Of a stretch of DNA of 32,637 nt, positions 1 through 6,344 are shown piece after piece (the first letter of the stretch is position 1; each line of letters starts with the position of its first letter). The notes under the pieces were generated by a model. That model searched no databases and had not been told where the DNA came from. It saw nothing but the letters and a program-made list of their open reading frames with translations. The stretch covers positions 1 to 32,637 of the forward strand of contig VEQT01000032.1 in assembly GCA_018883065.1 (NCBI GenBank), in the 5' to 3' direction. The position numbers were made by a program, and so were the translations under genes. The stretch comes from Flavobacterium sp. Lineage in GTDB: Bacteria > Bacteroidota > Bacteroidia > Flavobacteriales > Flavobacteriaceae.

Positions 1-806
1 ATTCTAATAGGTAAAATTCCAACCAGATTTTCTTTTGAAATCCATTCACTTAACCCAGAATTATTTAGATTGTAAAATCCATTCAAGATGGAAAAAAGGC
101 CAAAAAATATTCCTAACGACAAAAACAGAGAAATGAAAAAATACTTAAAAAAAGCTAATCGAATTCCTCTAAAATTTATTGTGCTGCTATTAAGTTTCAA
201 AAAAGCGTTGTTGAAAAGAAAGAAAGCACATATAGTTATTAAAAGAGATAAATAAGTTCCTTTATAATAATTATTAACAATGTTAGTTTCTATTTTCACC
301 CAGTCAAACAATACCATCCCATTTTCTGTAAAAAACGCATTCAACATTATAATATACTTTAATGAAAGACTTAAAACAAGAAATGTAAAAGAAAAAGAAA
401 TTAAACGGAAAAGAACATATTTTATATTTGCTACAAGTTGGTTAATTCTAGAGTTTTGAAGATTCCATATATGTAATTGGTGGAACAATTCATGCGAGTT
501 TGAAAAAATTATTAAAATAGTTATAACTCCTGTCGGCAAAAAATACCATCCTATGTTTTCATATTTTATTTCAAATAAATTCTTGTTTAAAAACTGTTCT
601 GAAAATTGAGTTTGGTTGAGTTTAAAGAGTACATATATGAAACTAATTAAAATAGCACTTTTAGTTAAATTAAAGATTGTTTTTATTCCAAAAAGATATA
701 CAACTCTCTCCCATAACGCACCATAGTTTTTAAGATGAGTTTCTGAATAGAACTCAATTAATAATACTACTATTGACATTATTATTGTTAAATGTAACTC
801 ACTCAT
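1..806 (-). CDS. Partial multi-pass membrane protein, cargo of cassette 6
   Basis: This reading frame is open from an ATG at 804-806 to the window edge, 268 codons without a stop, so the C-terminus is outside. The N-terminus reads MSELHLTIIMSIVVLLIEFY. I see about six hydrophobic segments, near residues 3-20, 47-62, 86-103, 128-150, 185-203 and 220-243, so it should sit in the inner membrane. No enzymatic motif is visible and I do not recognise the family. The start lies 30 bp after the cassette junction at 836, the same spacing as in neighbouring cassettes, which supports both start and strand. Codons are very AT-rich, as in the other cassette genes. Confidence 0.75.
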   Translation of the reverse strand, partial: MSELHLTIIMSIVVLLIEFYSETHLKNYGALWERVVYLFGIKTIFNLTKSAILISFIYVLFKLNQTQFSEQFLNKNLFEIKYENIGWYFLPTGVITILIIFSNSHELFHQLHIWNLQNSRINQLVANIKYVLFRLISFSFTFLVLSLSLKYIIMLNAFFTENGMVLFDWVKIETNIVNNYYKGTYLSLLITICAFFLFNNAFLKLNSSTINFRGIRLAFFKYFFISLFLSLGIFFGLFSILNGFYNLNNSGLSEWISKENLVGILPIR

Positions 807-830
807 AGGCTAAAATTTCTGGCGTTTTCT

Positions 831-962
831 GCTAGCGTTTTGCCGCTTGGATAAAGCGGCAATTTTCACCACAAATGTTGATGCGGAGAACCAAACTTTG
901 ATTGACTACGAATGTGTTTGCAGAGCACTGAACCGACACTTTTGCCAAACCCGTGTTAGCGG
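831..962 (-). repeat. attC-like recombination site A (cassette 5/6 junction)
   Basis: Imperfect palindrome. The left arm has core TAGC (833-836), a 10-nt spacer, then TTGG (847-850). The right arm has CCAA, a 6-nt spacer, then core GTTAGC (955-960). The 10/6 spacer asymmetry is the same as in sites B-E. The left core is GCTAGC instead of the expected GYTAAC type, so this site may be degenerate. Its interior resembles that of site B: both contain CGGAGAAC and GAGCAC at matching positions. Confidence 0.8.
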
Positions 963-982
963 TTCGGCTTTCTTTATTTTGG

Positions 983-1744
983 TTAATTTCCATAGTCCTC
1001 TAACTTGATGTGCGGTAAATTGCCAAGTTTATACTTTTCCAATTTTATTTGTCTTACAACTTCTGCTCTGTCAATTCCAAATGCACTCGAAATATAATGG
1101 TAATGTGGCTGTTTTTCTCCAAGCCAAGTTTCCTCTCCACGCAAGCTTTTGAATGTCGCAAAAAAGCAATGCCATTCATCTCCTTTGTCTAATATTTTAG
1201 CAACTTTTACTTTTCTATGCTCGATTGCTTGCTTTAGTTGTCCGTCTGATAGTTCTGTTTCTCCGAAGGTTTGAACTTCTCCATTTTCTTTTACTTTATA
1301 AGCAAATGGCATTTTTGATAAGTCAACACCTTTTTGAGAAAACTCAGATGAATACTGGCTTAAAGTATAGCCATGTTCCTCAGCTTTAATCAACAAACCC
1401 ATTAAAATATCAGGTGTCAGGATATGACCTCTCAATAGATTTTCTTGTTCCGCTTTTTTATTTGTCCCAAATAATTTTAGAAATCCATTAGGAACTTCTA
1501 CTGCGTTAAACTTTTGAATCATTTCTTGCCAATGAATTGTCGCTTCAATAAAAATTTGTCGGCTATTTTCACTTGATTTCTTGTCCCCGTTTAGTTCTTC
1601 ATTTGGTATTCCTCTTAATAACATTTGTTTTACTATAAAACCGTCACCATAATGTTTTACAGGCTTTTCATATTCGAAATCACCGTCTTCAAACATAATT
1701 AGTTTTTCACCCGTTTTCTTATTTATTATTTCTCTTTGTATCAT
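983..1744 (-). CDS. Hypothetical protein, second gene of cassette 5
   Basis: A 253-residue protein without signal peptide or membrane segment, so probably cytoplasmic. I do not recognise the family. The C-terminal third is the most motif-like part: DEWHCFFATF near residue 190, then EKQPHYHYISSAFGI with an HxHY motif near residues 215-225, then a charged segment. Conserved His/Tyr residues could suggest an enzyme or nucleic-acid-binding domain, but nothing fixes the function. It starts 15 bp after the stop of the membrane protein gene at 1760-2527, so the two are probably co-transcribed and may work together. Its stop lies about 15 bp before site A. Confidence 0.8.
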   Translation of the reverse strand: MIQREIINKKTGEKLIMFEDGDFEYEKPVKHYGDGFIVKQMLLRGIPNEELNGDKKSSENSRQIFIEATIHWQEMIQKFNAVEVPNGFLKLFGTNKKAEQENLLRGHILTPDILMGLLIKAEEHGYTLSQYSSEFSQKGVDLSKMPFAYKVKENGEVQTFGETELSDGQLKQAIEHRKVKVAKILDKGDEWHCFFATFKSLRGEETWLGEKQPHYHYISSAFGIDRAEVVRQIKLEKYKLGNLPHIKLEDYGN

Positions 1745-1759
1745 TCGATTTGAGGGCTT

Positions 1760-2527
1760 TTAGTCAGTTTTTTTCTTATTTCTCTGTGTTTCGTTATCCA
1801 CTTTTAAATTCGTCTTAGTTTGATTTTTCAATGTATCAATTTTTGTTGTCGTTTTAATTTGCAAGTTTAATGTATCAACATATGAACTTATTTTATGAAG
1901 GTCTGTCCGTATGCTGTCTATTTGCTCTTGTTTTATTTTTGTCCCACCTGTGAAATTCGGAAGTAAATTAAAAACTGTATTTACAACTAAGGCAAGTATT
2001 GCTACGCAAAGGGCAGAAGTTGTAATAAAAATTTGTCTGCGAAACCGTTTTTCGTCCCTTGCTATAAAACCGTTTTTACAAAACTGTATGAACTCTTGAG
2101 TTACAAATATTTCCTTGTCAACGTAGTCAATTAACAAGGTTGAAATTGTTGGATCAGAAAAATTACTTGTTATGAATGGCAAATTTCCAATTCCTCGTCC
2201 TAACATAGATTGATTAGGTATTTGTGTCGCTCTTTGAAGCAACATAATGTAGTTTTCCTTTTCAAGTAATTTAATCAAATTTACAACATTCAAAATCAAA
2301 AATGATATGTCTTGACTGCGTTGTAAAGTCATATCAATTTCGTCCTGTATCGGTTGTTGATTTTGAATTGTAAAGAGCAAGTCAACATTTCTTTGAGGAC
2401 TTCTTGTGATTGAAATTCTAACGCCCCATAATTTATCGTCTATGATGTTACCTAAATAGTTGTTGTTGCCATTTCCGTTGAGGATACATCTGCAAAATTC
2501 TTGTTCATCTTTATTAAGTAATCTCAT
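1760..2527 (-). CDS. Membrane-anchored hypothetical protein, first gene of cassette 5
   Basis: A 255-residue protein. Residues 1-160 look soluble. One strong membrane segment follows at about 167-190 (ITTSALCVAILALVV), then a polar, lysine-rich tail with heptad-like spacing at about 198-250 that may form a coiled coil. There is no N-terminal signal peptide, so I expect a cytoplasmic N-domain anchored by a single helix. The start codon is 44 bp after the cassette junction at 2572 and the next gene follows after 15 bp. The family is not recognised. A two-gene membrane plus soluble module inside a cassette could be a conflict system, but that is inference only. Confidence 0.8.
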   Translation of the reverse strand: MRLLNKDEQEFCRCILNGNGNNNYLGNIIDDKLWGVRISITRSPQRNVDLLFTIQNQQPIQDEIDMTLQRSQDISFLILNVVNLIKLLEKENYIMLLQRATQIPNQSMLGRGIGNLPFITSNFSDPTISTLLIDYVDKEIFVTQEFIQFCKNGFIARDEKRFRRQIFITTSALCVAILALVVNTVFNLLPNFTGGTKIKQEQIDSIRTDLHKISSYVDTLNLQIKTTTKIDTLKNQTKTNLKVDNETQRNKKKTD

Positions 2528-2564
2528 AGTTTGTAATTTATTGTTGGTTTGTCGTTAAAGCTGA

Positions 2565-2699
2565 CCGCTAACGTTTTGCAGATTGGCGATGGGCGGGCTT
2601 TTTAGCACAAAAGTTAGTTCGGAGAACTGAACTTTCGGCTACCACAAAACTGTCTGCGGAGCACGAAACCCCGCCTATTGCCAATGTGCTGTTACCAGC
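2565..2699 (-). repeat. attC-like recombination site B (cassette 4/5 junction)
   Basis: The clearest palindrome of the set. Left arm: CCGCTAAC, 10-nt spacer, TTGGCGATGGGCGGG. Right arm: CCCGCCTATTGCCAA, 6-nt spacer, GTTACCAGC (2691-2699). Inner arms pair over about 15 positions with only two mismatched or wobble pairs. The outermost bases (GACCGC on the left, CCAGC on the right) do not pair with each other, but each pairs with the far end of the adjacent cassette. Confidence 0.85.
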
Positions 2700-2701
2700 T
2701 G

Positions 2702-3586
2702 CTATTTTCTTTTTTGTGCAAGCCATAATGTATGTTCTCTTGATATTGCGTTTTCGGAGTCTAGTATAAAACGTGATAGTTCATTTTCAGTCGTTACTGC
2801 GAAACTAGCGGCTTCAATAAAATTTAACTCTTGTGCAGCTGTCGTATATGCTTGTTTCAATTCTTGATGTTGTTTCAATTGTAGCCAACTTATTGCAGCA
2901 GCGGAGATTGTCGTAAAAAGTCCAACTAAATTCCAGTCAAGTGTTGGATTTTTTATTAGAATTATTATGCTTACAAGTGAGAGAAACTGTGAAGAAATAA
3001 TTACCCAAAACCAAATGTTGTATTTAGTTTTATTGAACTCTGCTTTGGTTGAATACCATTTTTTTTGGTCTTTAATTCTTTCGTTTACATAATAATCTCT
3101 TCTTTCTAATGTTGTCAATTCTCTAATACTTTCCATCTTTTGTGAAATGACAGGAAGCGAAAGTATGTTCGCATCAAGTGTTTTATTAAGGTCTTTAAAC
3201 TCGTTAGATAATTCTTTCAATCTGTCAATAAATATATGACTTACTTCTGTTTTTGATAAATTCACTTCAAATAATTCAGAACAAGTAGCAAAACGCCAAG
3301 TAAGTGTTTTAACAGATTCAGCAAGTGCACGTCCTTGATACCAAATGTCTTCAAATGCCTTTGATTTAAGAACGATTGTTAGAATTAAACTTGTCAGTAA
3401 GAATAAGCCAGAAAAAGAATATACAATTAGTTTGTCGAAGTCACATTTGAAACTATATATTGCTAACAATGAACCAATAATCATAAAAGACAAGTCAAGC
3501 CCAATAATTATTAGATAGTTTTTTTGAGCTGTTATAGAAGCTTTGTCTGCTGCTTGAAACAAAGATGGAAATTCGGTCGTTTTCAA
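2702..3586 (-). CDS. SLATT/DUF4231-type membrane effector
   Basis: A 294-residue protein with two pairs of membrane helices (about 25-45 with 53-72, and 193-215 with 221-240). Each pair is followed by a helical soluble part. This matches a tandem of SLATT domains, the two-helix effector domains found with nucleotide-signal defence systems (DUF4231-like). Family-like stretches are DIWYQGRALAESVK after the first pair and ENAISREHTLWLAQ at the C-terminus. SLATT proteins are predicted to form pores or disrupt membranes on sensing a nucleotide signal. The gene starts 6 bp after the stop of a TIR-like gene, so the pair is almost certainly one transcript. The domain call is from memory of the family, without a profile search. 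Confidence 0.75.
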   Translation of the reverse strand: MKTTEFPSLFQAADKASITAQKNYLIIIGLDLSFMIIGSLLAIYSFKCDFDKLIVYSFSGLFLLTSLILTIVLKSKAFEDIWYQGRALAESVKTLTWRFATCSELFEVNLSKTEVSHIFIDRLKELSNEFKDLNKTLDANILSLPVISQKMESIRELTTLERRDYYVNERIKDQKKWYSTKAEFNKTKYNIWFWVIISSQFLSLVSIIILIKNPTLDWNLVGLFTTISAAAISWLQLKQHQELKQAYTTAAQELNFIEAASFAVTTENELSRFILDSENAISREHTLWLAQKRK

Positions 3587-3592
3587 ATTTGA

Positions 3593-4099
3593 TTAGTTTA
3601 AGCCTAGATTTTCATAAACGCTGTCGTTATAAATTCTTGCACCTTTCGCATTTTTTTCTCGCTTTTTGTATTCAGATGGAAATCCGTCAAGAGCAAATTT
3701 TATTATTTTCATTTTAAACGGAATATGCACAACATATTCGTCCCGAATAATTGGCGGGCAAGTTTTGATGTTCTGTTCTCTGTCACCATTTAAATTTACC
3801 GCTATAATTGGCATGTCAAGTTCTTGAGCAACTTCAAGTTCCCATCTCACATATTTGTAAAGATTTTTGGTCTGCTCACCAATCAGCAAAATAACTTGCT
3901 TGGCGTTTGCAAACCGTTTTCGTAATTTACCCTTAATGTAACTTTCGTCATTTGCACGGTCTGTAAGCGGATATTCATCGTGTGCATCTTCGAAATCAAA
4001 ATCAATTGTCTCCAATGCTTTCCAGCCTTTCATTCGTCCGTAAGCCCATTTGTCGTTATCACCGTCAAAGATGATGTAAGTTTTGTCTTTGTAACTCAT
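3593..4099 (-). CDS. TIR-like protein (DUF1863 / ThsB-type)
   Basis: A 168-residue cytoplasmic protein. The first strand with an acidic loop (YIIFDGDND, residues 8-16), the central VILLIGEQTKN (69-79), VRWELEVAQELDMPIIAVN (84-102) and a distal IPFKM segment fit the MTH538/DUF1863 TIR-like fold, the type found in ThsB of Thoeris defence. The Glu of the WE pair (E87) sits where TIR enzymes have their conserved glutamate. Known ThsB proteins make a cyclic ADP-ribose-type signal from NAD on phage infection. Here the partner would be the SLATT membrane protein encoded 6 bp downstream instead of ThsA. The start is 39 bp after the cassette junction. Function in this organism is inferred. Confidence 0.8.
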   Translation of the reverse strand: MSYKDKTYIIFDGDNDKWAYGRMKGWKALETIDFDFEDAHDEYPLTDRANDESYIKGKLRKRFANAKQVILLIGEQTKNLYKYVRWELEVAQELDMPIIAVNLNGDREQNIKTCPPIIRDEYVVHIPFKMKIIKFALDGFPSEYKKREKNAKGARIYNDSVYENLGLN

Positions 4100-4130
4100 A
4101 TTCTTGTCGTTAGTGTTGTCGTTTATAGTT

Positions 4131-4270
4131 GCTGGTAACGGTTGGCGGCCACTTGTGGCGGCGGGTTTGCGAACCGAGTTTTCTCCGCTAAAGATATAAT
4201 TTCTTCGTGAAAATAAAGCTTCCGGCTTAGAAATTACAGCCTTTGCAAGTGACCGCGGTTAGTGGCAGTC
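4131..4270 (-). repeat. attC-like recombination site C (cassette 3/4 junction)
   Basis: Left arm: GCTGGTAAC, 10-nt spacer GGTTGGCGGC, CACTTG. Right arm: CAAGTG, 6-nt spacer ACCGCG, GTTAGTGGCAGTC (4258-4270). The interior shares a long stretch with site E (AAAGATA followed by AATTTCTT and GTGA), so C and E form one interior subfamily. Confidence 0.85.
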
Positions 4271-4937
4271 ATTAATTATTTACAACTCTTGCTATCAAGA
4301 ATGATTTGATTTGCATATCTGCTAAACTCATTGCTTTGAGAAATTTCAAGTGCTTGATTAGCATACTTTAATCCTTCATCACACTGTCCGATATTGTTAC
4401 ACGAAACTGCCAAGTTTATAAGTAAGACAGATTTTTGATGTAAGTTATACTTGTTTCCTTTTTTTAAGCCTAAAAGAAGAATCTTGTTTGCTTCTTTATA
4501 TTTTTTATCGTGCATTAAATTTCCACCTAAATTGGTATAAGTATTTATTTCTGTAGAGTCGATTGAAATATTTTTATAGAGCATTTCAATTGACTTTTGA
4601 TTGTTGCCTAAGTAACTTTCCACAGTTGCCAAACAATTTAGTATAGCCAAATTACTTGGTTCAATTTCATTTGCTTTTAAGAAATTCTCTTGCGCTTTTT
4701 TATAATTTTTGCAGTCAATATTTGTCAAACCAATTTCAAAAAACTCCAAAGCTTTGTGATTTTTTACGAACTTTTGATTTCCATGTAAAATTACATTACC
4801 AGGCTTTTGGTCAATATTATATGTTGCTTCATTATTGTTTCCTCTACATGATTGCAGTATGAAAATAGAAATGATTAAATAAGTTATATATTTCATTTTG
4901 TTAATTTAGTTCTCCGGTGCTCATCGATTGCCACTAA
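4139..4937 (-). mobile_element. Integron-like cassette 3 (TPR lipoprotein)
   Basis: Bounded by junctions in site D (4938) and site C (4139). The minus-strand start GTTAGTGGCAATC matches the complement of its own site C outer end, GTTAGTGGCAGTC, at 12 of 13 positions. This is the strongest end-to-end match in the array. Confidence 0.8.
4276..4896 (-). CDS. TPR-repeat lipoprotein
   Basis: A 206-residue protein with a lipoprotein signal peptide: a hydrophobic core at residues 4-14 and lipobox LQSC with Cys17 as the lipidation site. The mature part contains tetratricopeptide-like helical repeats from about residue 50 to 190, for example KALEFFEIGLTNIDCKNYKK and AILNCLATVESYLGNNQKS. It should be anchored facing the periplasm or cell exterior and act as a protein-binding scaffold. 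No partner is encoded in its cassette. The start lies 42 bp after the junction in site D and the stop 6 bp before site C. Specific function unknown. Confidence 0.85.
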   Translation of the reverse strand: MKYITYLIISIFILQSCRGNNNEATYNIDQKPGNVILHGNQKFVKNHKALEFFEIGLTNIDCKNYKKAQENFLKANEIEPSNLAILNCLATVESYLGNNQKSIEMLYKNISIDSTEINTYTNLGGNLMHDKKYKEANKILLLGLKKGNKYNLHQKSVLLINLAVSCNNIGQCDEGLKYANQALEISQSNEFSRYANQIILDSKSCK

Positions 4938-5058
4938 CGTTCTGCGGCTTGGCGCAGGAGCGTAAAATATTGCGTTTTAAAGATAATAAATTACTTCCCG
5001 ATTTTATGGTTGCTAAAAAAAAACGAAACGCTTTTGAGCCAAACCGCTGTTATAGCGC
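4930..5058 (-). repeat. attC-like recombination site D (cassette 2/3 junction)
   Basis: Left arm: CCACTAAC, 10-nt spacer GTTCTGCGGC, TTGGCGCAGGAGCG. Right arm: CGCTTTTGAGCCAA, 6-nt spacer ACCGCT, GTTATAGCGC (5049-5058). The inner arms pair well, including a distal GCG/CGC. The outer ends differ, as expected for a junction between two cassettes. Confidence 0.85.
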
Positions 5059-5264
5059 GTATTTTATAGTTGCTATTTTTAAAATTTGAACTTAAAAAAA
5101 TGATGACAATCCTAAAAAGAGAAGCAGCTTGAAAAAAATCGCAAGCTTACCAAATAAAAAAAGTATCCATAAAAAAGGAAGATGTGTCTAAAAATAGCTG
5201 GCAAAACAGGGTTAAATGCCTCAAATTTTCAAGCGAAGTTTACGCAACGGATATGCGCTCATAA
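4938..5264 (-). mobile_element. Integron-like cassette 2, without a recognisable gene
   Basis: A 327-bp unit between the junctions in site E (5265) and site D (4938). The minus-strand start GTTATGAGCGC matches the complement of its site D outer end, GTTATAGCGC, apart from one extra G. No coding region is visible. It could carry a promoter, a small RNA or a very small peptide, or be a decayed cassette. Confidence 0.7.
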
Positions 5265-5394
5265 CGTTCCGGCGCTTGGCGAGGTTGCGAAGTTCGGAAC
5301 CGATTATTTTCTATCAAAGATAAAATTTCTTGTGAGAAATAAACGTGAATTTACTACAAAATTCGCAATCTTGCCAAACGCCTGTTAACTGCAG
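5255..5394 (-). repeat. attC-like recombination site E (cassette 1/2 junction)
   Basis: Left arm: GCTCATAAC, 10-nt spacer GTTCCGGCGC, TTGGCGAGGTTGCGAA. Right arm: TTCGCAATCTTGCCAA, 6-nt spacer ACGCCT, GTTAACTGCAG (5384-5394 region). About 14 of 16 inner positions pair. The site belongs to the first cassette after the recombinase. Confidence 0.85.
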
Positions 5395-5400
5395 GTTTTT

Positions 5401-5829
5401 TTATGGCAAAAGTAGTCTGTATTTTCCCTTTTCAGATAGTTTATAGATATAGACATCATTAGTTTTTCTGCTCAGGTCTTTTCGTATTTCTAAAGGTTTC
5501 TTTTTAATATGCTCCATTCCTTCATTTTGAATTAAATCAGAATTATTTAGAACTTCACTGATAGGATAATTTAAAGATATTATAAAATCTGAATTGTCTT
5601 TTTTTAGATTTTCAATACCATTTATTTTTATGCCTTGAATATTTAAATCACCAATTAAATAGCCAAAGCTTTCAGGAGATAAATATGTATTTGAAAATAA
5701 GCTGTCATTTGTTATTTGGTAATTAAATTTCCCAATGAATTTATATTCAGCACTTGATTGAATATTACAACTCACAAATGTCAATAGACTTAGTGTTATT
5801 AAAACTAATAGATTATTTTTCATTTCCAT
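5401..5829 (-). CDS. Small predicted lipoprotein, second gene of cassette 1
   Basis: A 142-residue protein with a lipoprotein signal peptide: hydrophobic residues 6-17 and lipobox FVSC with Cys21. The mature part is polar with alternating beta-like segments. I do not recognise the family. The reading frame overlaps the upstream gene by 17 bp from the first ATG. The second ATG (codon 3, at 5821-5823) is an equally good start and shortens the overlap to 11 bp. The overlap implies translational coupling. The stop lies at the edge of site E, so the gene nearly fills the cassette. Confidence 0.8.
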   Translation of the reverse strand: MEMKNNLLVLITLSLLTFVSCNIQSSAEYKFIGKFNYQITNDSLFSNTYLSPESFGYLIGDLNIQGIKINGIENLKKDNSDFIISLNYPISEVLNNSDLIQNEGMEHIKKKPLEIRKDLSRKTNDVYIYKLSEKGKYRLLLP

Positions 5830-6205
5830 TTTTGATTACAGTTTGTATTGAGTTTTTATCTTTTAATTCCATTATTTTCTCAAAACTCAATTCTTGAATA
5901 TCCAATTCAGTATCACTTCTAAATACTTCGTAATCACATTCTTTTCCGTTTGTATTTATTAAATCATACAAATCTAATGTGTCATTTTGTTTTGTAATCA
6001 CATTTGCTCTTTTCCAGTTTTTCGATATAAATCCAAACTTTTTAGTTTTCTTATTGACAATTAGATCACCATTTTTTGAATCAAAATAAGTTTCTTGCAA
6101 ATCTCCATAATGATCTTCGATTTCCATTAAATATAAACCCCAAACTATGAATCCAAAAATTCCAAAAGCTATTATTATGACACTTAAAATTATTTTCTTC
6201 AGCAT
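5813..6205 (-). CDS. Small membrane-anchored hypothetical protein, first gene of cassette 1
   Basis: A 130-residue protein with one N-terminal membrane segment (about residues 5-25, IILSVIIIAFGIFGFIVWG) and a soluble, charged remainder that probably faces the periplasm. There is no lipobox. The segment could be a signal anchor. No family is recognised. The start codon is 35 bp after the cassette junction at 6241. The 3' end overlaps the lipoprotein gene 5401-5829, so the two are translated together and may form one envelope unit. Confidence 0.75.
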   Translation of the reverse strand: MLKKIILSVIIIAFGIFGFIVWGLYLMEIEDHYGDLQETYFDSKNGDLIVNKKTKKFGFISKNWKRANVITKQNDTLDLYDLINTNGKECDYEVFRSDTELDIQELSFEKIMELKDKNSIQTVIKNGNEK

Positions 6206-6240
6206 AATTTATTTACGATTTTTGGTAAACTTGCAGTTAA

Positions 6241-6344
6241 CTCGTTTATATGCGCTATTAAATTTCTAGTATGCACCTAATCTAGGGTGGCTATACGAAG
6301 TTTTGTTTCTAAATATTGTAGACGTAAACGTATAAAAATATTGC
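6241..6344 (-). other. Candidate attI-like insertion platform
   Basis: This 104-bp non-coding stretch separates the recombinase stop codon from the first cassette. It has no palindrome like sites A-E. On the minus strand it ends ATAAACGAG, followed by TTAACTGC of cassette 1. An AT-rich box TACGTTTA near 6323-6330 (minus) weakly resembles the TAnnTTTG promoter box and could drive the array. The position fits the primary insertion site of an integron; the role is inferred. Confidence 0.5.

Larger units (their letters stand above)
836..2571 (-). mobile_element. Integron-like cassette 5 (two unknown genes)
   Basis: Boundaries are inferred from the G^TT junctions in site B (minus-strand G at 2572) and site A (836). 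On the minus strand the cassette begins GTTAGCGGTCAGC, and the outer end of its site A, read as complement, is GTTAGCGGTTCGGC, a nine-base match. This is the complementarity expected when a circular cassette with a complete site is inserted. It carries two genes in cassette orientation. Confidence 0.75.
2572..4138 (-). mobile_element. Integron-like cassette 4 (TIR-like plus SLATT module)
   Basis: Bounded by the G^TT junctions in site C (4139) and site B (2572). The cassette begins GTTACCAGCAAC on the minus strand and the complement of its outer site B end is GTTACCAGCTGC, nine matching bases. It holds a complete two-gene module, longer than a typical single-gene cassette. Confidence 0.8.
4897..5400. 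other. Gene-free stretch made of two attC-like sites and an ORF-less cassette
   Basis: This 504-bp stretch holds site D (4930-5058), a spacer of about 200 bp and site E (5255-5394). On the minus strand the longest frame in the spacer has about 26 codons from a TTG, and the only ATG frame is seven codons. I see no supported coding region on either strand. The plus-strand frame at 5182-5388 runs through site E and is not credible. Confidence 0.7.
5265..6240 (-). mobile_element. Integron-like cassette 1 (two overlapping small genes)
   Basis: The first cassette after the recombinase, between the junction at 6241 and site E (5265). The minus-strand start GTTAACTGCAAG matches the complement of the outer end of site E, GTTAACTGCAGG, over ten bases. 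In integrons the most recently gained cassettes lie next to the integrase, so this may be the newest one. Confidence 0.75.

Noticed and set aside
5182..5388. Plus-strand open frame of 68 codons
   Set aside because: It runs through site E, opposite to all cassette genes, with no recognisable protein features.
831..5394. The palindromes as ordinary REP-type intergenic repeats or terminators
   Set aside because: They lack T-runs, their outer ends do not self-pair, and those ends pair with the far side of the enclosed cassette. The constant 10/6 asymmetry also argues for a recombination site.
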